In this document: positions 1 through 7,232 of the stretch, in pieces
Layout of the letters: every line of letters starts with the position of its first letter
How positions within the stretch are numbered: the first letter of the stretch is position 1
DNA from: Acanthamoeba sp. SK_2022b
Taxonomy: Eukaryota > Discosea > Longamoebia > Acanthamoebidae
Reading direction: 5' to 3'
NCBI GenBank assembly: GCA_027943245.1
Contig: JANDJZ010000686.1
Location: 1 to 20,214, forward strand
Length of the DNA stretch: 20,214 nt
The notes under the pieces: generated by a model
Told to the model about the DNA's origin: nothing
Seen by the model: only the letters and a program-made list of their open reading frames with translations
Databases searched by the model: none
Made by a program: the position numbers and the translations under genes

Positions 1-397
1 CCTGGTGATGAAGAGGCACGATCGAAGGCAGAGGCAAGGGGATGAAGGAGCCAACGCCACCGCCTGGCGAAGAAGGCGAAGGAAGGATAGTGGTTGGAGC
101 GGTCGCCGAGGTGGAAGGATCCACTTTCATCTTGATGTTCCTATGGACGACCTTGGTTACCTTGGTCGCCATAGGCGCCGAAGGATTAGTGGAGGGCGAG
201 CTGGGCCGAGAGGAAGAGGGCTCAGCCTTCTTAAGAGCGTCGTTCAGCTCGAGGAGACTGCCGTCACAGCTCCCTAGAATGTCTTCGAGGCTCGGCGACG
301 AGGGAAGTGTACGCGACATCGAGTTACTCCTCACGCGCGGTGGCAGGGGAACGCGCTCGAGGGGCTTCTGCACGACGGGGAAGCGGCAAATCTCCAT
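1..397 (-). CDS. Partial Ser/Pro-rich protein of eukaryotic character, unknown function (runs off the left edge)
   Basis: I do not recognise this protein. The minus-strand frame has no stop from position 799 to the window edge. The first ATG in it is at 397 (begins MEICRFPVV) and a second is at 319 (begins MSRTLPSSPSLEDIL). From 397 about 132 residues are visible and the C-terminus is outside the window. The region 34-75 residues after the second Met is low-complexity and rich in Ser, Pro and Thr (EPSSSRPSSPSTNPSAP), then comes a basic stretch (KVTKVVHRNIKMKV) and another Ser/Pro/Gly run. Upstream of 397 the frame stays open and hydrophilic (Asn, Ser, Asp, Arg rich), so the true start could be further upstream or beyond an intron. 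There is no Shine-Dalgarno sequence. Codon use is mixed (many T/A third bases), unlike the G/C-ending codons of the conjugation genes. The composition resembles disordered eukaryotic regulatory proteins. Coding status is inferred from the long open frame and plausible composition only. Confidence 0.4.
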   Translation of the reverse strand, partial: MEICRFPVVQKPLERVPLPPRVRSNSMSRTLPSSPSLEDILGSCDGSLLELNDALKKAEPSSSRPSSPSTNPSAPMATKVTKVVHRNIKMKVDPSTSATAPTTILPSPSSPGGGVGSFIPLPLPSIVPLHHQ

Positions 398-1370
398 CTT
401 CTGAAGTGAGAACGCTTGGTTGTCGGGTCGGTTTCCTTGACGGTCGCTGGAATCTCGGTCGCTCTCGCTATTCGCGTCGCACTCTCCCAACGCGTTATTG
501 TCCTTTCCTTCGCTTTCGTTCTTTGCTCGTCGTACTTTGGCGCCGTCGTCTGGGCTCTTTAGGTTTAGATGGGGAGCTATCGATAAGGTGTAAGGTGCTC
601 GCTGGAGGTATCGATAAGTGACTGAGCGTGAAGGTGGGCCTGAGTGAAGGGTAGTGCAGTGAGGAGAAGAACCGCGGTATGTGGATAAGTGGGAAGTGGA
701 GTTGAAGCGGTGGGACCGTTGGTCAGCGTGAAAAAGGGGAGGGTGGCTATCTGCTGGGTGAGAGCAAGAGCGCAGGGGAGTGTTGGGACAGGTCCGCTTT
801 TATCCCCCCGGTGTTGATGGGCATGTCAGTTGTCCCTACTTCCCACCACAAATGTCGGCAAGAAAGGCACTGTCATTTCTTGTCCTCAACCTGATTGGTC
901 GATGATTACTCCGTCTCCGGCTGGCTTTTCCCTTTTGGCTGCTTGCCAACAGGCCTCCATTCCGTGGTTGGCTACCGCAGCTGCCTCCCATTTCTCGTGC
1001 CTGCAGCAGTCCTGGTCCCTGCTCTACAGCGAGTAGAGAACATCTGCCTTCTCCCTGTCTCGCGGCGTTGAGAGCTCCGGTTCCCTCTACTCTCAACGGT
1101 GGCGAGGGTGTTCTTGCTCGTCCGCGCCGCCAGCTGGCCGCACAGCTCCGGCGTAGCCACAGAACCCCAGTCACGCGGCACACGCACTCCAAAAAATAGC
1201 TCCCTGATATATCCGCCCACCGCTTCACCACGTGCAGAGATACAGCCAATGGCACGATGGCCTCACCAAAAACATCTCTGGTATTCTTGGCCTCCGTTGG
1301 TTGGTGCGCCATTGGCCAAAACGTGAATCTCCGTTGAACGTGACGCAACACGCCTTCTTAAGAATAAAAT
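398..1370. other. About 1 kb with no supportable gene, non-bacterial in character
   Basis: This stretch lies between the minus-strand frame on the left and the fused relaxase frame. The part from 398 to 799 is the open upstream continuation of the left protein frame, or its 5' leader. From about 800 to 1370 I see short overlapping open frames on both strands, but none has a ribosome-binding site, a recognisable domain or consistent codon bias. Pyrimidine-rich runs are visible on the plus strand around 820-1090. No IS end, tRNA or terminator was found. Base composition is visibly less GC-rich than the ICE genes to the right. Confidence 0.4.
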
Positions 1371-3161
1371 ATGGTTGGCAGCTCTGGCGTTCTTGGCGCC
1401 AAGAAAACGGGCTGGGAGTCACGACCGGACGAGGCTGCACGATTCAACAACATTCTGATGGAGGAGCCCGTGGTGCACAACCAAGTAGGCGCTGTTGAAG
1501 GTGGAAGGGTGGAGACAAAGAAACGCGAGACCTACCTGTCCTGGGATTCGCAGACAGACGTGGCCGACCTCGACGCCTTCAAGGAACGCTGCGCCGACGA
1601 CCGGCACCATTTCCGCTTCATCCTCTCGCCCGAGGATGGCGCGGAGCTGGAAGACCTGCGCACCTACACGAGGCACCTCATGGGCCGCATGGAGGCCGAC
1701 CTGGGCACGGGCCTCGATTGGGTGGCCGTGAACCACTGGAACACCGACAACCCGCACACGCACATCGTCGTGCGCGGGCGCGACGACACCGGCAAAGACC
1801 TCATCATCGCGGGCGACTACATCGCCGACGGCTTCCGCCACCGCGCCGCCGAACTGGCGACCGAGTGGCTGGGGCCGCGCACTGAGCTGGAGATCCAGCA
1901 GACCTTGCAGCGCGAGGTGGAGCAAGAGCGGTGGACGAGTCTGGATCGCACCTTGAAGCGCGAGGCCGGCGACGATGGCCTGGTGCATGTCGAACGGCTC
2001 AACGAACCTCGCTTGCAGCGCCAACGCCTGTTGCTGATCGGCCGCCTGCAACGCTTGCAGCGCCTGGGCCTGGCCGACGAGACGCAGCCCGGCTCCTGGG
2101 CCATCCATGCCGATGCCGAGAAGACCTTGCGCGCCTTGGGCGAGCGCGGCGACATTATCCGCACCATGCAGCGGGCCATGAGCGGCCAGCCGCGCGAGCT
2201 GGCGGTGTTCGAGCCGGGCGAGGATGGCCGCACCATCGTCGGCCGCGTGGCCGCGAAGGGGCTGGCCGACGAACTGCACGACCGGGGCTATCTGGTCATC
2301 GACGGCGTGGACGGCAAGGCCCACTACGTCGCGCTCAACGCCCGCGACGAGTTGGCGAACTATCCGACCGGGGCCGTGGTGGAGGTGAAGGGATCGGCCG
2401 ACGTGCGCGCGGCCGACAGGAACATTGCCGCGCTGGCGAGCGATGGCCTGTACCGCACCGACCACCACCTGGCCGTGACACAGGGCCAGGCCGTCCCCGG
2501 ACGCGATCCGCAGGAAGTTGTGGCGGCCCATGTCCGCAGGCTGGAAGCCCTACGCCGGGCGGGCATCGTGGAGCGCGTAGCCGAGGGGCTATGGAAGGTG
2601 CCGGGCGACCTGCCCGAGCAGGGCCGCCGCTACGACGCGCAGCGCCTGGGCGGCGTGGCCGTGGAGCTGAAATCGCACCTGCCCATCGAGCGGCAGGCGC
2701 GCGTGATCGGGGCCACCTGGCTTGACCAACAGTTGATCGGCGGCGGCACTGGCCTGGGCGACCTGGGGTTTGGCGGCGAGGCCAAGCAGGCGATGCAGCA
2801 GCGCGCCGACTTCCTCGCCGAACAAGGGCTGGCCGAGCGGCGCGGGCAGCGCGTGATCCTGGCGCGCAACCTGCTGGGCACGCTGCGCAACCGGGAACTG
2901 GCACAGGCCGCGAAGGCCATTGCTGCTGATACCGGCCTGGAGCATCGCCCGGTCGCCGACGGGCAGCGCGTGGCCGGAATCTACCGGCGCTCCGTCATGC
3001 TCGCCAGCGGGCGCTACGCGATGCTCGATGACGGCATGGGATTCAGTCTGGTGCCGTGGAAGCCGGTGATCGAACAACGCTTGGGGCAGCAGCTTGCCGC
3101 CACGGTGCGCGGCGGTAGGGTGTCGTGGGAGATTGGGCGGCAGCGAGGATTCGGGCGATAA
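1371..3161 (+). CDS. traI: Relaxase / mobilisation nuclease TraI (DUF3363 type), N-terminus missing and replaced by foreign sequence
   Basis: In ICEs of this family the relaxase nicks the element at oriT, stays covalently attached to the DNA and is exported with it. The open frame gives 596 residues, but only residues from about 62 (position 1554) match the family. Visible there are ERCADDRHHFRF, then the metal-binding histidine motif N121-HWNTDNPHTH with H122, H129 and H131, followed by the long DUF3363 region (GDIIRTMQRAMSG, LVIDGVDGKAHYVAL, and WEIGRQRG near the end). The N-terminal segment that normally carries the catalytic tyrosine (motif I, a YIxRDG-like sequence) is absent. Residues 1-61 look unrelated and have mixed codon use. 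A stop codon lies immediately before the ATG at 1371 and no Shine-Dalgarno sequence is present, so this is an open frame of convenience rather than a convincing bacterial start. The product is expected to be nicking-defective. Its downstream neighbour is convergent. Family identity is confident; integrity is not. Confidence 0.8.
   Translation: MVGSSGVLGAKKTGWESRPDEAARFNNILMEEPVVHNQVGAVEGGRVETKKRETYLSWDSQTDVADLDAFKERCADDRHHFRFILSPEDGAELEDLRTYTRHLMGRMEADLGTGLDWVAVNHWNTDNPHTHIVVRGRDDTGKDLIIAGDYIADGFRHRAAELATEWLGPRTELEIQQTLQREVEQERWTSLDRTLKREAGDDGLVHVERLNEPRLQRQRLLLIGRLQRLQRLGLADETQPGSWAIHADAEKTLRALGERGDIIRTMQRAMSGQPRELAVFEPGEDGRTIVGRVAAKGLADELHDRGYLVIDGVDGKAHYVALNARDELANYPTGAVVEVKGSADVRAADRNIAALASDGLYRTDHHLAVTQGQAVPGRDPQEVVAAHVRRLEALRRAGIVERVAEGLWKVPGDLPEQGRRYDAQRLGGVAVELKSHLPIERQARVIGATWLDQQLIGGGTGLGDLGFGGEAKQAMQQRADFLAEQGLAERRGQRVILARNLLGTLRNRELAQAAKAIAADTGLEHRPVADGQRVAGIYRRSVMLASGRYAMLDDGMGFSLVPWKPVIEQRLGQQLAATVRGGRVSWEIGRQRGFGR
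1545..1560. other. Junction between foreign DNA and the relaxase gene
   Basis: Recognisable relaxase homology starts at TDVADLDAFKERC, coded from 1554. The residues just before it (KKRETYLSWDSQ and further upstream) do not resemble the usual relaxase sequence in front of that motif. Codon use changes at the same place, from mixed to strongly G/C-ending. The frame is preserved across the join. I see no short direct or inverted repeat at this point that would mark a transposition or site-specific recombination. A chimeric assembly, or a rearrangement with loss of the left half of the ICE, are both possible. Confidence 0.5.
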
Positions 3162-3194
3162 CCAACCCCCAATTTCAGCTCTGCTACAGGACAG

Positions 3195-3827
3195 TTAAGG
3201 TTCAATGCGTACCTCTTGCCATCCCCAGCAGACCGGAATCACCATTGTCAGAATCAGTGCCATGCCACGTGCGTGTTTTGGCAAGGCTTCATTGAGGCGA
3301 CTTGGGCCCATGCCATGTAGCAGTGCTGGCAGCAGTGCGTCACCTGCACGCCAATGCACCCATAGTTGGCCCAACATCTGCAAAACGACGGCCAGCACCA
3401 AGACGGAGGCCAGTCCTTGGTGCCACGTGCGGGAGAACATGGCGGAAAAGGCCATTCCTAGCGCAAGCAATAGCACCAGTGCTCTGATGGCTAATCCTTG
3501 ATGACCTGGGCCGAGCATTCTTAATGACCAAGGCGCCAGGGAACTGTGCCAATTCCAGCTTGCGCCCAACTGCGCTCGCACGGCTGCACCGCGCGGCCCG
3601 AACAGTGGCCATAGCACATGAAACAGGGCAAGCCAAGGCAACGCTACATCCAGGCTACGGTGAAACGTCTGCCACCGAAGCATGTCCACCGTCAGCCATG
3701 AGCCGAACGCCCCTACCAGAAGTAGCAACGGAGCGAGTCTTGTTTGTGCGTCCCAAAGATAGACGGTATGAAAAGGCCATTCGGCAGGCGAGTCGGCGGG
3801 TTGTACGGAATCTGTCTGGCAACGCAT
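3195..3827 (-). CDS. Cytochrome b561-like membrane protein with incomplete haem ligands
   Basis: The protein is 210 residues long, close to the usual length for the bacterial cytochrome b561 / Ni-hydrogenase cytochrome b family, whose members pass electrons across the inner membrane through two b haems. The match is by pattern. WDAQTRL (25-31) with GSWLT (42-46) fits the family's opening WDLPTRLFHW...GSWLT. FHRSLDVALPWLALFHVLWPLFGPRG (55-80, given here as one region) fits the second helix and following loop. GHQGLAIRALVLLLALGMA (108-126) fits the third helix, and WHQGLASVLVL...QMLGQLW (135-156) the fourth. Histidines expected near residue 33 and at 150 are Pro and Gln, while H56 and H136 are kept. 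The gene points towards the relaxase and ends 33 bp from it. I see no strong ribosome-binding site before the ATG. Less GC-rich than the trb genes, so probably acquired separately. It could be decaying, or a divergent family member. Confidence 0.6.
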   Translation of the reverse strand: MRCQTDSVQPADSPAEWPFHTVYLWDAQTRLAPLLLLVGAFGSWLTVDMLRWQTFHRSLDVALPWLALFHVLWPLFGPRGAAVRAQLGASWNWHSSLAPWSLRMLGPGHQGLAIRALVLLLALGMAFSAMFSRTWHQGLASVLVLAVVLQMLGQLWVHWRAGDALLPALLHGMGPSRLNEALPKHARGMALILTMVIPVCWGWQEVRIEP

Positions 3828-4506
3828 GTCGGCCCATGTCGGTTCTATGTTGGTCGGTCTTCACACCGACTCCGTACATGACAGATCGGCGAGGGCCTGC
3901 GGAATCGCAGGATCTGATGGTTAGATGCCCTTTAGGCTGTTCCATCCATCTTCTCGTAGCTCGACATCCTCGCTAGATCGACATCTGCGAGGAAGTCACA
4001 CTTTCATGTTGCCGACAATGAGCTACGAGGTTCACGCCCTCAAGACAGGGGGTGAGGCGTACTCGGCTATTCGTGGTCAACCTGGCGACTGCCGACAAGC
4101 ACACGATGTGCGCTCAGGGCGGAGTCACAGGGAAGAAGTAGCCGCAAGGAAGTGGCCGACCAACCAAGGCAGGCTGATGCTTCCAAGACATACGACCGCA
4201 ATGGGACATGACCCATTCTAGTGCTGGCATTGAACATGAGTCGCAGAACTCGGACATCGCCGAGCGGTCGCTAAGAAAGAGACCTTAGAAGCTACCAAGC
4301 GTCTGGGCAATCATCGGGAACGGCAGCAACCTAGCAAGAGACGCGCTGCCGGGACTTGCTGCGGTGCGCAAAAGCAGTTACAATCCCCGCACTACCCATC
4401 AGCACACAGCCACCTATTTGGAGCTCTTACCAGTGTAACTATCAGTCTCGCAGCGAGCCGCTTTTCTAATTTCAAACTTCGCTCGCACGAGGCTGTACGT
4501 TCGACT
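3828..4506. other. Intergenic stretch of about 0.7 kb without a convincing gene
   Basis: Several short open frames exist on both strands, but none has codon bias, a ribosome-binding site or a recognisable domain. The stretch is less GC-rich than the conjugation genes. It contains the nested inverted repeat described separately at 3953-4029. It probably holds the promoter regions of the minus-strand cytochrome-like gene and of the SulP-Usp pair. No IS ends or tRNA were recognised. Confidence 0.5.
3953..4029. repeat. Nested inverted repeat (10-bp outer arms, 6-bp inner stem)
   Basis: The outer arms are CTCGTAGCTC (3953-3962) and GAGCTACGAG (4020-4029), a perfect 10-bp inverted repeat. Inside it lie CCTCGC (3968-3973) and GCGAGG (3987-3992), a 6-bp stem with a 13-base loop. 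An 8-bp direct repeat, TCGACATC, occurs at 3961-3968 and 3978-3985. The element sits about 125 bp upstream of the minus-strand cytochrome-like gene and roughly 590 bp before sulP. It is not followed by a T run, so it is not a plain terminator. It could be an operator, a recombination site or a structured RNA leader. Confidence 0.5.
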
Positions 4507-4540
4507 GGCTGTGTTTTGCCAGCCCTTACTTTTTGGGCTG
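4507..4540 (+). promoter_or_regulatory. Candidate alternative hairpins in the sulP leader
   Basis: The segment CAGCCC (4520-4525) can pair either with GGCTG upstream (4507-4511) or with GGGCTG downstream (4535-4540), so two mutually exclusive stems can be drawn. The loop of the second contains a T-rich run. It lies about 85 bp before the sulP start. The arrangement resembles an attenuator in outline, but no T run follows the second stem, and short stems of this kind occur by chance. Confidence 0.25.
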
Positions 4541-4544
4541 TTCT

Positions 4545-4618
4545 CTATTCCGGGTTCGGAAAGAGGCATTCGCGCCTAGATCCGTTCCAGCCTGCGGCCG
4601 AGCCTGCCCCCGGAATAG
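4545..4618. repeat. 10-bp inverted repeat in the sulP leader
   Basis: CTATTCCGGG (4545-4554) and CCCGGAATAG (4609-4618) are perfect reverse complements separated by 54 bases, with the right arm ending 4 bases before the sulP ATG. If transcribed, the stem would cover the ribosome-binding region of sulP and could limit translation. At DNA level it could be a split operator. The function is inference; the repeat itself is directly visible. Confidence 0.45.
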
Positions 4619-4622
4619 ATCA

Positions 4623-6101
4623 ATGATGAAATCCCTGCGCCAGGACTGGTTCTCCAACGTCCGGCACGACCTATTGGCTGGCGTCGTCGTAGCGCTCGCC
4701 CTCATCCCCGAAGCCATCGCCTTCTCGATCATCGCAGGCGTCGATCCCAAGGTCGGCCTGTATGCCTCATTCTGCATCGCCGCAGTGACTGCTTTCACAG
4801 GCGGCCGACCGGGCATGATTTCGGGGGCCACCGGCGCGATGGCGCTGCTGATGGTCACGCTGGTCAAAGAACACGGACTGCAATACCTGCTGGCCGCCAC
4901 GGTGCTGACGGGTGTACTTCAGATCATCGCTGGCTGGCTAAAGCTCGGCGCGTTGATGCGCTTCGTCTCGCGCTCGGTCATCACCGGCTTCGTCAACGCG
5001 CTGGCGATCCTGATCTTCATGGCCCAGTTGCCCGAGCTGACGAACGTGACCTGGCACGTCTATGCCATGACGGCGGCGGGCCTGGCCATCATCTATCTCT
5101 TCCCCCGTATCACCAAGGCCGTGCCGTCCCCCCTGGTGGCCATCGTGGTGCTGACCGCCGTGGCGATCGTCCTTGGCCTCGACATCCGCACCGTGGGTGA
5201 CATGGGCCAGTTGCCCGACAGCCTGCCGGTGTTCCTACTGCCCGATGTGCCGTTGAATCTGGAGACGCTCAAGATCATCTTCCCGGTGTCGGCCACCTTG
5301 GCCGTGGTGGGCCTGTTGGAATCCATGATGACGGCTTCCATCGTCGATGACCTGACCGACACGAACAGCAACAAAAACCGTGAATGCGTAGGCCAAGGCG
5401 TGGCGAACATTGCCAGCGGTTTTCTCGGCGGCATGGCGGGTTGCGCCATGATCGGCCAGTCGGTCATCAACGTGAAGTCGGGTGGCCGGGGCCGGCTGTC
5501 CACGCTTGCAGCCGGTGTATTCCTGCTGCTGATGGTGGTGTTCATCGGAGATTGGGTGGCGCGCATTCCAATGGCTGCACTGGTTGCAGTGATGATCATG
5601 GTGGCCATCGGTACCTTTAGCTGGACATCGTTTCGCAACCTGCGCGCGCACCCCAAGAGTTCCAGCGTGGTGATGCTCGCGACTGTCGCCATGACGGTAG
5701 GTACCCATGACCTAGCCAAGGGCGTGCTGGTTGGTGTGCTGCTCTCGGGCTTTTTCTTCGCCCACAAGGTCGGCCGGATCTTCCATGCGTCCTCCCTCAC
5801 GGAGGACGAAGGCCGCATACGCACCTACACCATCACCGGCCAGGTGTTCTTCGCATCGGCCGAACGCTTCGTCAATGCCTTCGACTACAAGGAAGTCATC
5901 GACAAAGTACGCATCGACGTCAGCCGCACCCACTTCTGGGACATCACCGCGGTGAGCGCCTTGGACAAGGTGGTCATCAAGTTCCGGCGCGAAGGCACGG
6001 AAGTGGAAGTGATCGGCCTGAACGAGGCCAGCACCACGATGGTGGACAAGTTCGGCGTCCACGACAAGGACGGCGCTGCCGACATGCTCGCGGGCCACTA
6101 A
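4623..6101 (+). CDS. SulP-family inorganic anion transporter with C-terminal STAS domain
   Basis: This is an inner-membrane transporter of the SulP/SLC26 family, which move sulfate, bicarbonate, dicarboxylates or other anions. I chose the ATG at 4623 (492 residues, begins [10 protein letters not shown]); the frame extends upstream to a TTG at 4533, but those residues are not family-like. The N-terminal [34 protein letters not shown] (residues 15-48 as a region) is the family signature. It is followed by [17 protein letters not shown] and about ten further hydrophobic segments to residue 380. The last 90 residues (from about 397) form a STAS domain with [13 protein letters not shown]. At about 490 residues it is at the short end for the family. 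The substrate cannot be told from sequence. A universal stress protein follows after 15 bp, so the two are probably co-transcribed. It lies in the cargo position between relaxase and traR. Confidence 0.88.
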   Translation: MMKSLRQDWFSNVRHDLLAGVVVALALIPEAIAFSIIAGVDPKVGLYASFCIAAVTAFTGGRPGMISGATGAMALLMVTLVKEHGLQYLLAATVLTGVLQIIAGWLKLGALMRFVSRSVITGFVNALAILIFMAQLPELTNVTWHVYAMTAAGLAIIYLFPRITKAVPSPLVAIVVLTAVAIVLGLDIRTVGDMGQLPDSLPVFLLPDVPLNLETLKIIFPVSATLAVVGLLESMMTASIVDDLTDTNSNKNRECVGQGVANIASGFLGGMAGCAMIGQSVINVKSGGRGRLSTLAAGVFLLLMVVFIGDWVARIPMAALVAVMIMVAIGTFSWTSFRNLRAHPKSSSVVMLATVAMTVGTHDLAKGVLVGVLLSGFFFAHKVGRIFHASSLTEDEGRIRTYTITGQVFFASAERFVNAFDYKEVIDKVRIDVSRTHFWDITAVSALDKVVIKFRREGTEVEVIGLNEASTTMVDKFGVHDKDGAADMLAGH

Positions 6102-6116
6102 CAAGGAGAACGGATC

Positions 6117-6980
6117 ATGAAAAACGAGAATAAGGTGCTGGCTTGCGTCGATCAATCACGATACGCGGTTCATGTGGCCCACTGCGCGGCCTGGGCGGCC
6201 CACCGCATGGATGCACCGCTGGAGTTCCTACACGTGATCGACAGCCATCCCGAGCGGGGACCGGGCGACGACCACAGCGGTGCCATCGGCGTCGACGCTC
6301 AGGAAAGCCTGTTGGCACAACTGTCAGCCGAGGACGAAGCACGCGCCAAGAGCGCGAGAGAGCAAGGCCGGCTGTTCCTGAACCAACTGCGCGAACGCGC
6401 ATTGGCGGCGGGTGCGGCGCGCGTCGATGTGCGGCAGCGTCACGGCGCACTGGAAGACACAGTGGTGGAACAGGCGCAAGGCGTGCGTCTGTTAGTGCTG
6501 GGCCGACGAGGTGCAGGGGCCGAAGTGGCGCGACGTGAGCTGGGCCATCATGTCGAGCATCTGGTTCGCGCTCTGAATCGCCCCATCCTGACCGTGACCG
6601 AAGACTTCAAGGCGCCCCAACGGGTGATGATCGCCTTCGATGGCGGCACCGTCACACGGCGCGGCGTTGAAATGGTGGCGGGCAGCCCGCTGTTTCGCGG
6701 ATTGCCCATCCTATTGCTGATGTCCGGCAAGCAAAGCAGAGACGCACCCAAATCGCTTGATTGGGCCAGGGACACCCTGAAAGCAGCAGGCTTCGAGGTG
6801 ACGGTTTCACTGGTTCCCGGAGATGCCGAAACAGTGATTGCAACGGCAGTGAAAGAACAGTCCATTGACATGCTCATCATGGGCGCATTTGGTCATTCAC
6901 CACTGCGCGGCCTGCTATTTGGAAGCAAGACGACGGACTTATTGCGCTCGTCACGCATTCCAACGCTCTTACTGCGGTAG
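6117..6980 (+). CDS. Tandem universal stress protein (UspA family)
   Basis: This cytoplasmic protein of 287 residues contains two Usp domains, at about 5-160 and 168-287. Usp proteins support survival under starvation, oxidative or osmotic stress, and many bind ATP. The C-terminal domain has the complete nucleotide-binding pattern G-2X-G-9X-G-S at residues 256-270 (GAFGHSPLRGLLFGS) and an early aspartate in IAFDGG (D174). The N-terminal domain keeps D12 but its glycine loop (GRRGAGAEVARRELGHH from 129) does not fit that spacing and lacks the Ser/Thr, so it may not bind ATP. A good AAGGAG site lies 8 bp before the ATG, and the gene follows sulP by 15 bp, implying one operon and a role linked to the transporter. 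After the stop there is a 10-bp palindrome but no clear terminator. Confidence 0.88.
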   Translation: MKNENKVLACVDQSRYAVHVAHCAAWAAHRMDAPLEFLHVIDSHPERGPGDDHSGAIGVDAQESLLAQLSAEDEARAKSAREQGRLFLNQLRERALAAGAARVDVRQRHGALEDTVVEQAQGVRLLVLGRRGAGAEVARRELGHHVEHLVRALNRPILTVTEDFKAPQRVMIAFDGGTVTRRGVEMVAGSPLFRGLPILLLMSGKQSRDAPKSLDWARDTLKAAGFEVTVSLVPGDAETVIATAVKEQSIDMLIMGAFGHSPLRGLLFGSKTTDLLRSSRIPTLLLR

Positions 6981-7151
6981 CAAGAGGCGATCGCCACAAG
7001 GCAGTCGTCTGTTTTGGAACGAGGCCCCATTGCCGCCTGATGGGGTAGTCAATCTGCATCGTGAGGGCCTAAAGATAAGTTGGTCGGCAACACGAACATT
7101 TGAGTTTTTCAGTTACGACAACTCGGTCTGATTACACGCTCTGCTAGCGCG
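6981..7151. other. Gap between usp and the LysR gene with a palindrome and a small hairpin
   Basis: GGCGATCGCC (6986-6995) is a perfect 10-bp palindrome right after the usp stop codon. CCCCAT (7025-7030) and ATGGGG (7040-7045) can form a 6-bp stem with a 9-base loop, but no T run follows, so any terminator activity would be weak. No gene is supported here. Confidence 0.4.
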
Positions 7152-7181
7152 TTGACAGTTTCAGAGCGACAAGGCTGTAGA
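7152..7181 (+). promoter_or_regulatory. Candidate sigma-70-type promoter of the LysR gene
   Basis: A perfect TTGACA -35 hexamer lies at 7152-7157. The best -10 candidate, TGTAGA at 7176-7181, is 18 bases downstream but matches the consensus at only three positions. This would place transcription start about 45 bases before the LysR ATG. The -35 is strong evidence; the -10 is weak. Confidence 0.35.
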
Positions 7182-7232
7182 TATGCATGCGCGTGGAGAA
7201 GGCGGCACACGCCTATATATAGGGAAGTTCTC

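Noticed and set aside
836..1351. 171-residue minus-strand open frame
   Set aside because: It has no ribosome-binding site, no recognisable domain and irregular composition; several other frames of similar length overlap it on both strands.
1485..1553. Possible intron (starts GTAGG, ends CAG) at the junction
   Set aside because: The length is a multiple of three and the borders fit loosely, but I see no branch-point sequence, and the downstream side is bacterial, so a spliced gene across the join is not credible.
1419..2531. 370-residue minus-strand open frame opposite the relaxase
   Set aside because: It is the antisense shadow of a high-GC gene with strong codon bias; the product is dominated by Ala, Gly, Val and Arg without family motifs.
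3655..3945. 96-residue minus-strand frame overlapping the cytochrome-like gene
   Set aside because: It overlaps a longer frame that matches a known family, and shows no domain or start signal.
4533..4622. Extended SulP start at the TTG codon
   Set aside because: The first 30 residues are not family-like, fall inside the leader repeats, and two ATG codons at 4623 and 4626 fit the family N-terminus better.
7025..7045. Hairpin after usp as a terminator
   Set aside because: The 6-bp stem is not followed by a T run, so I do not call it a terminator.
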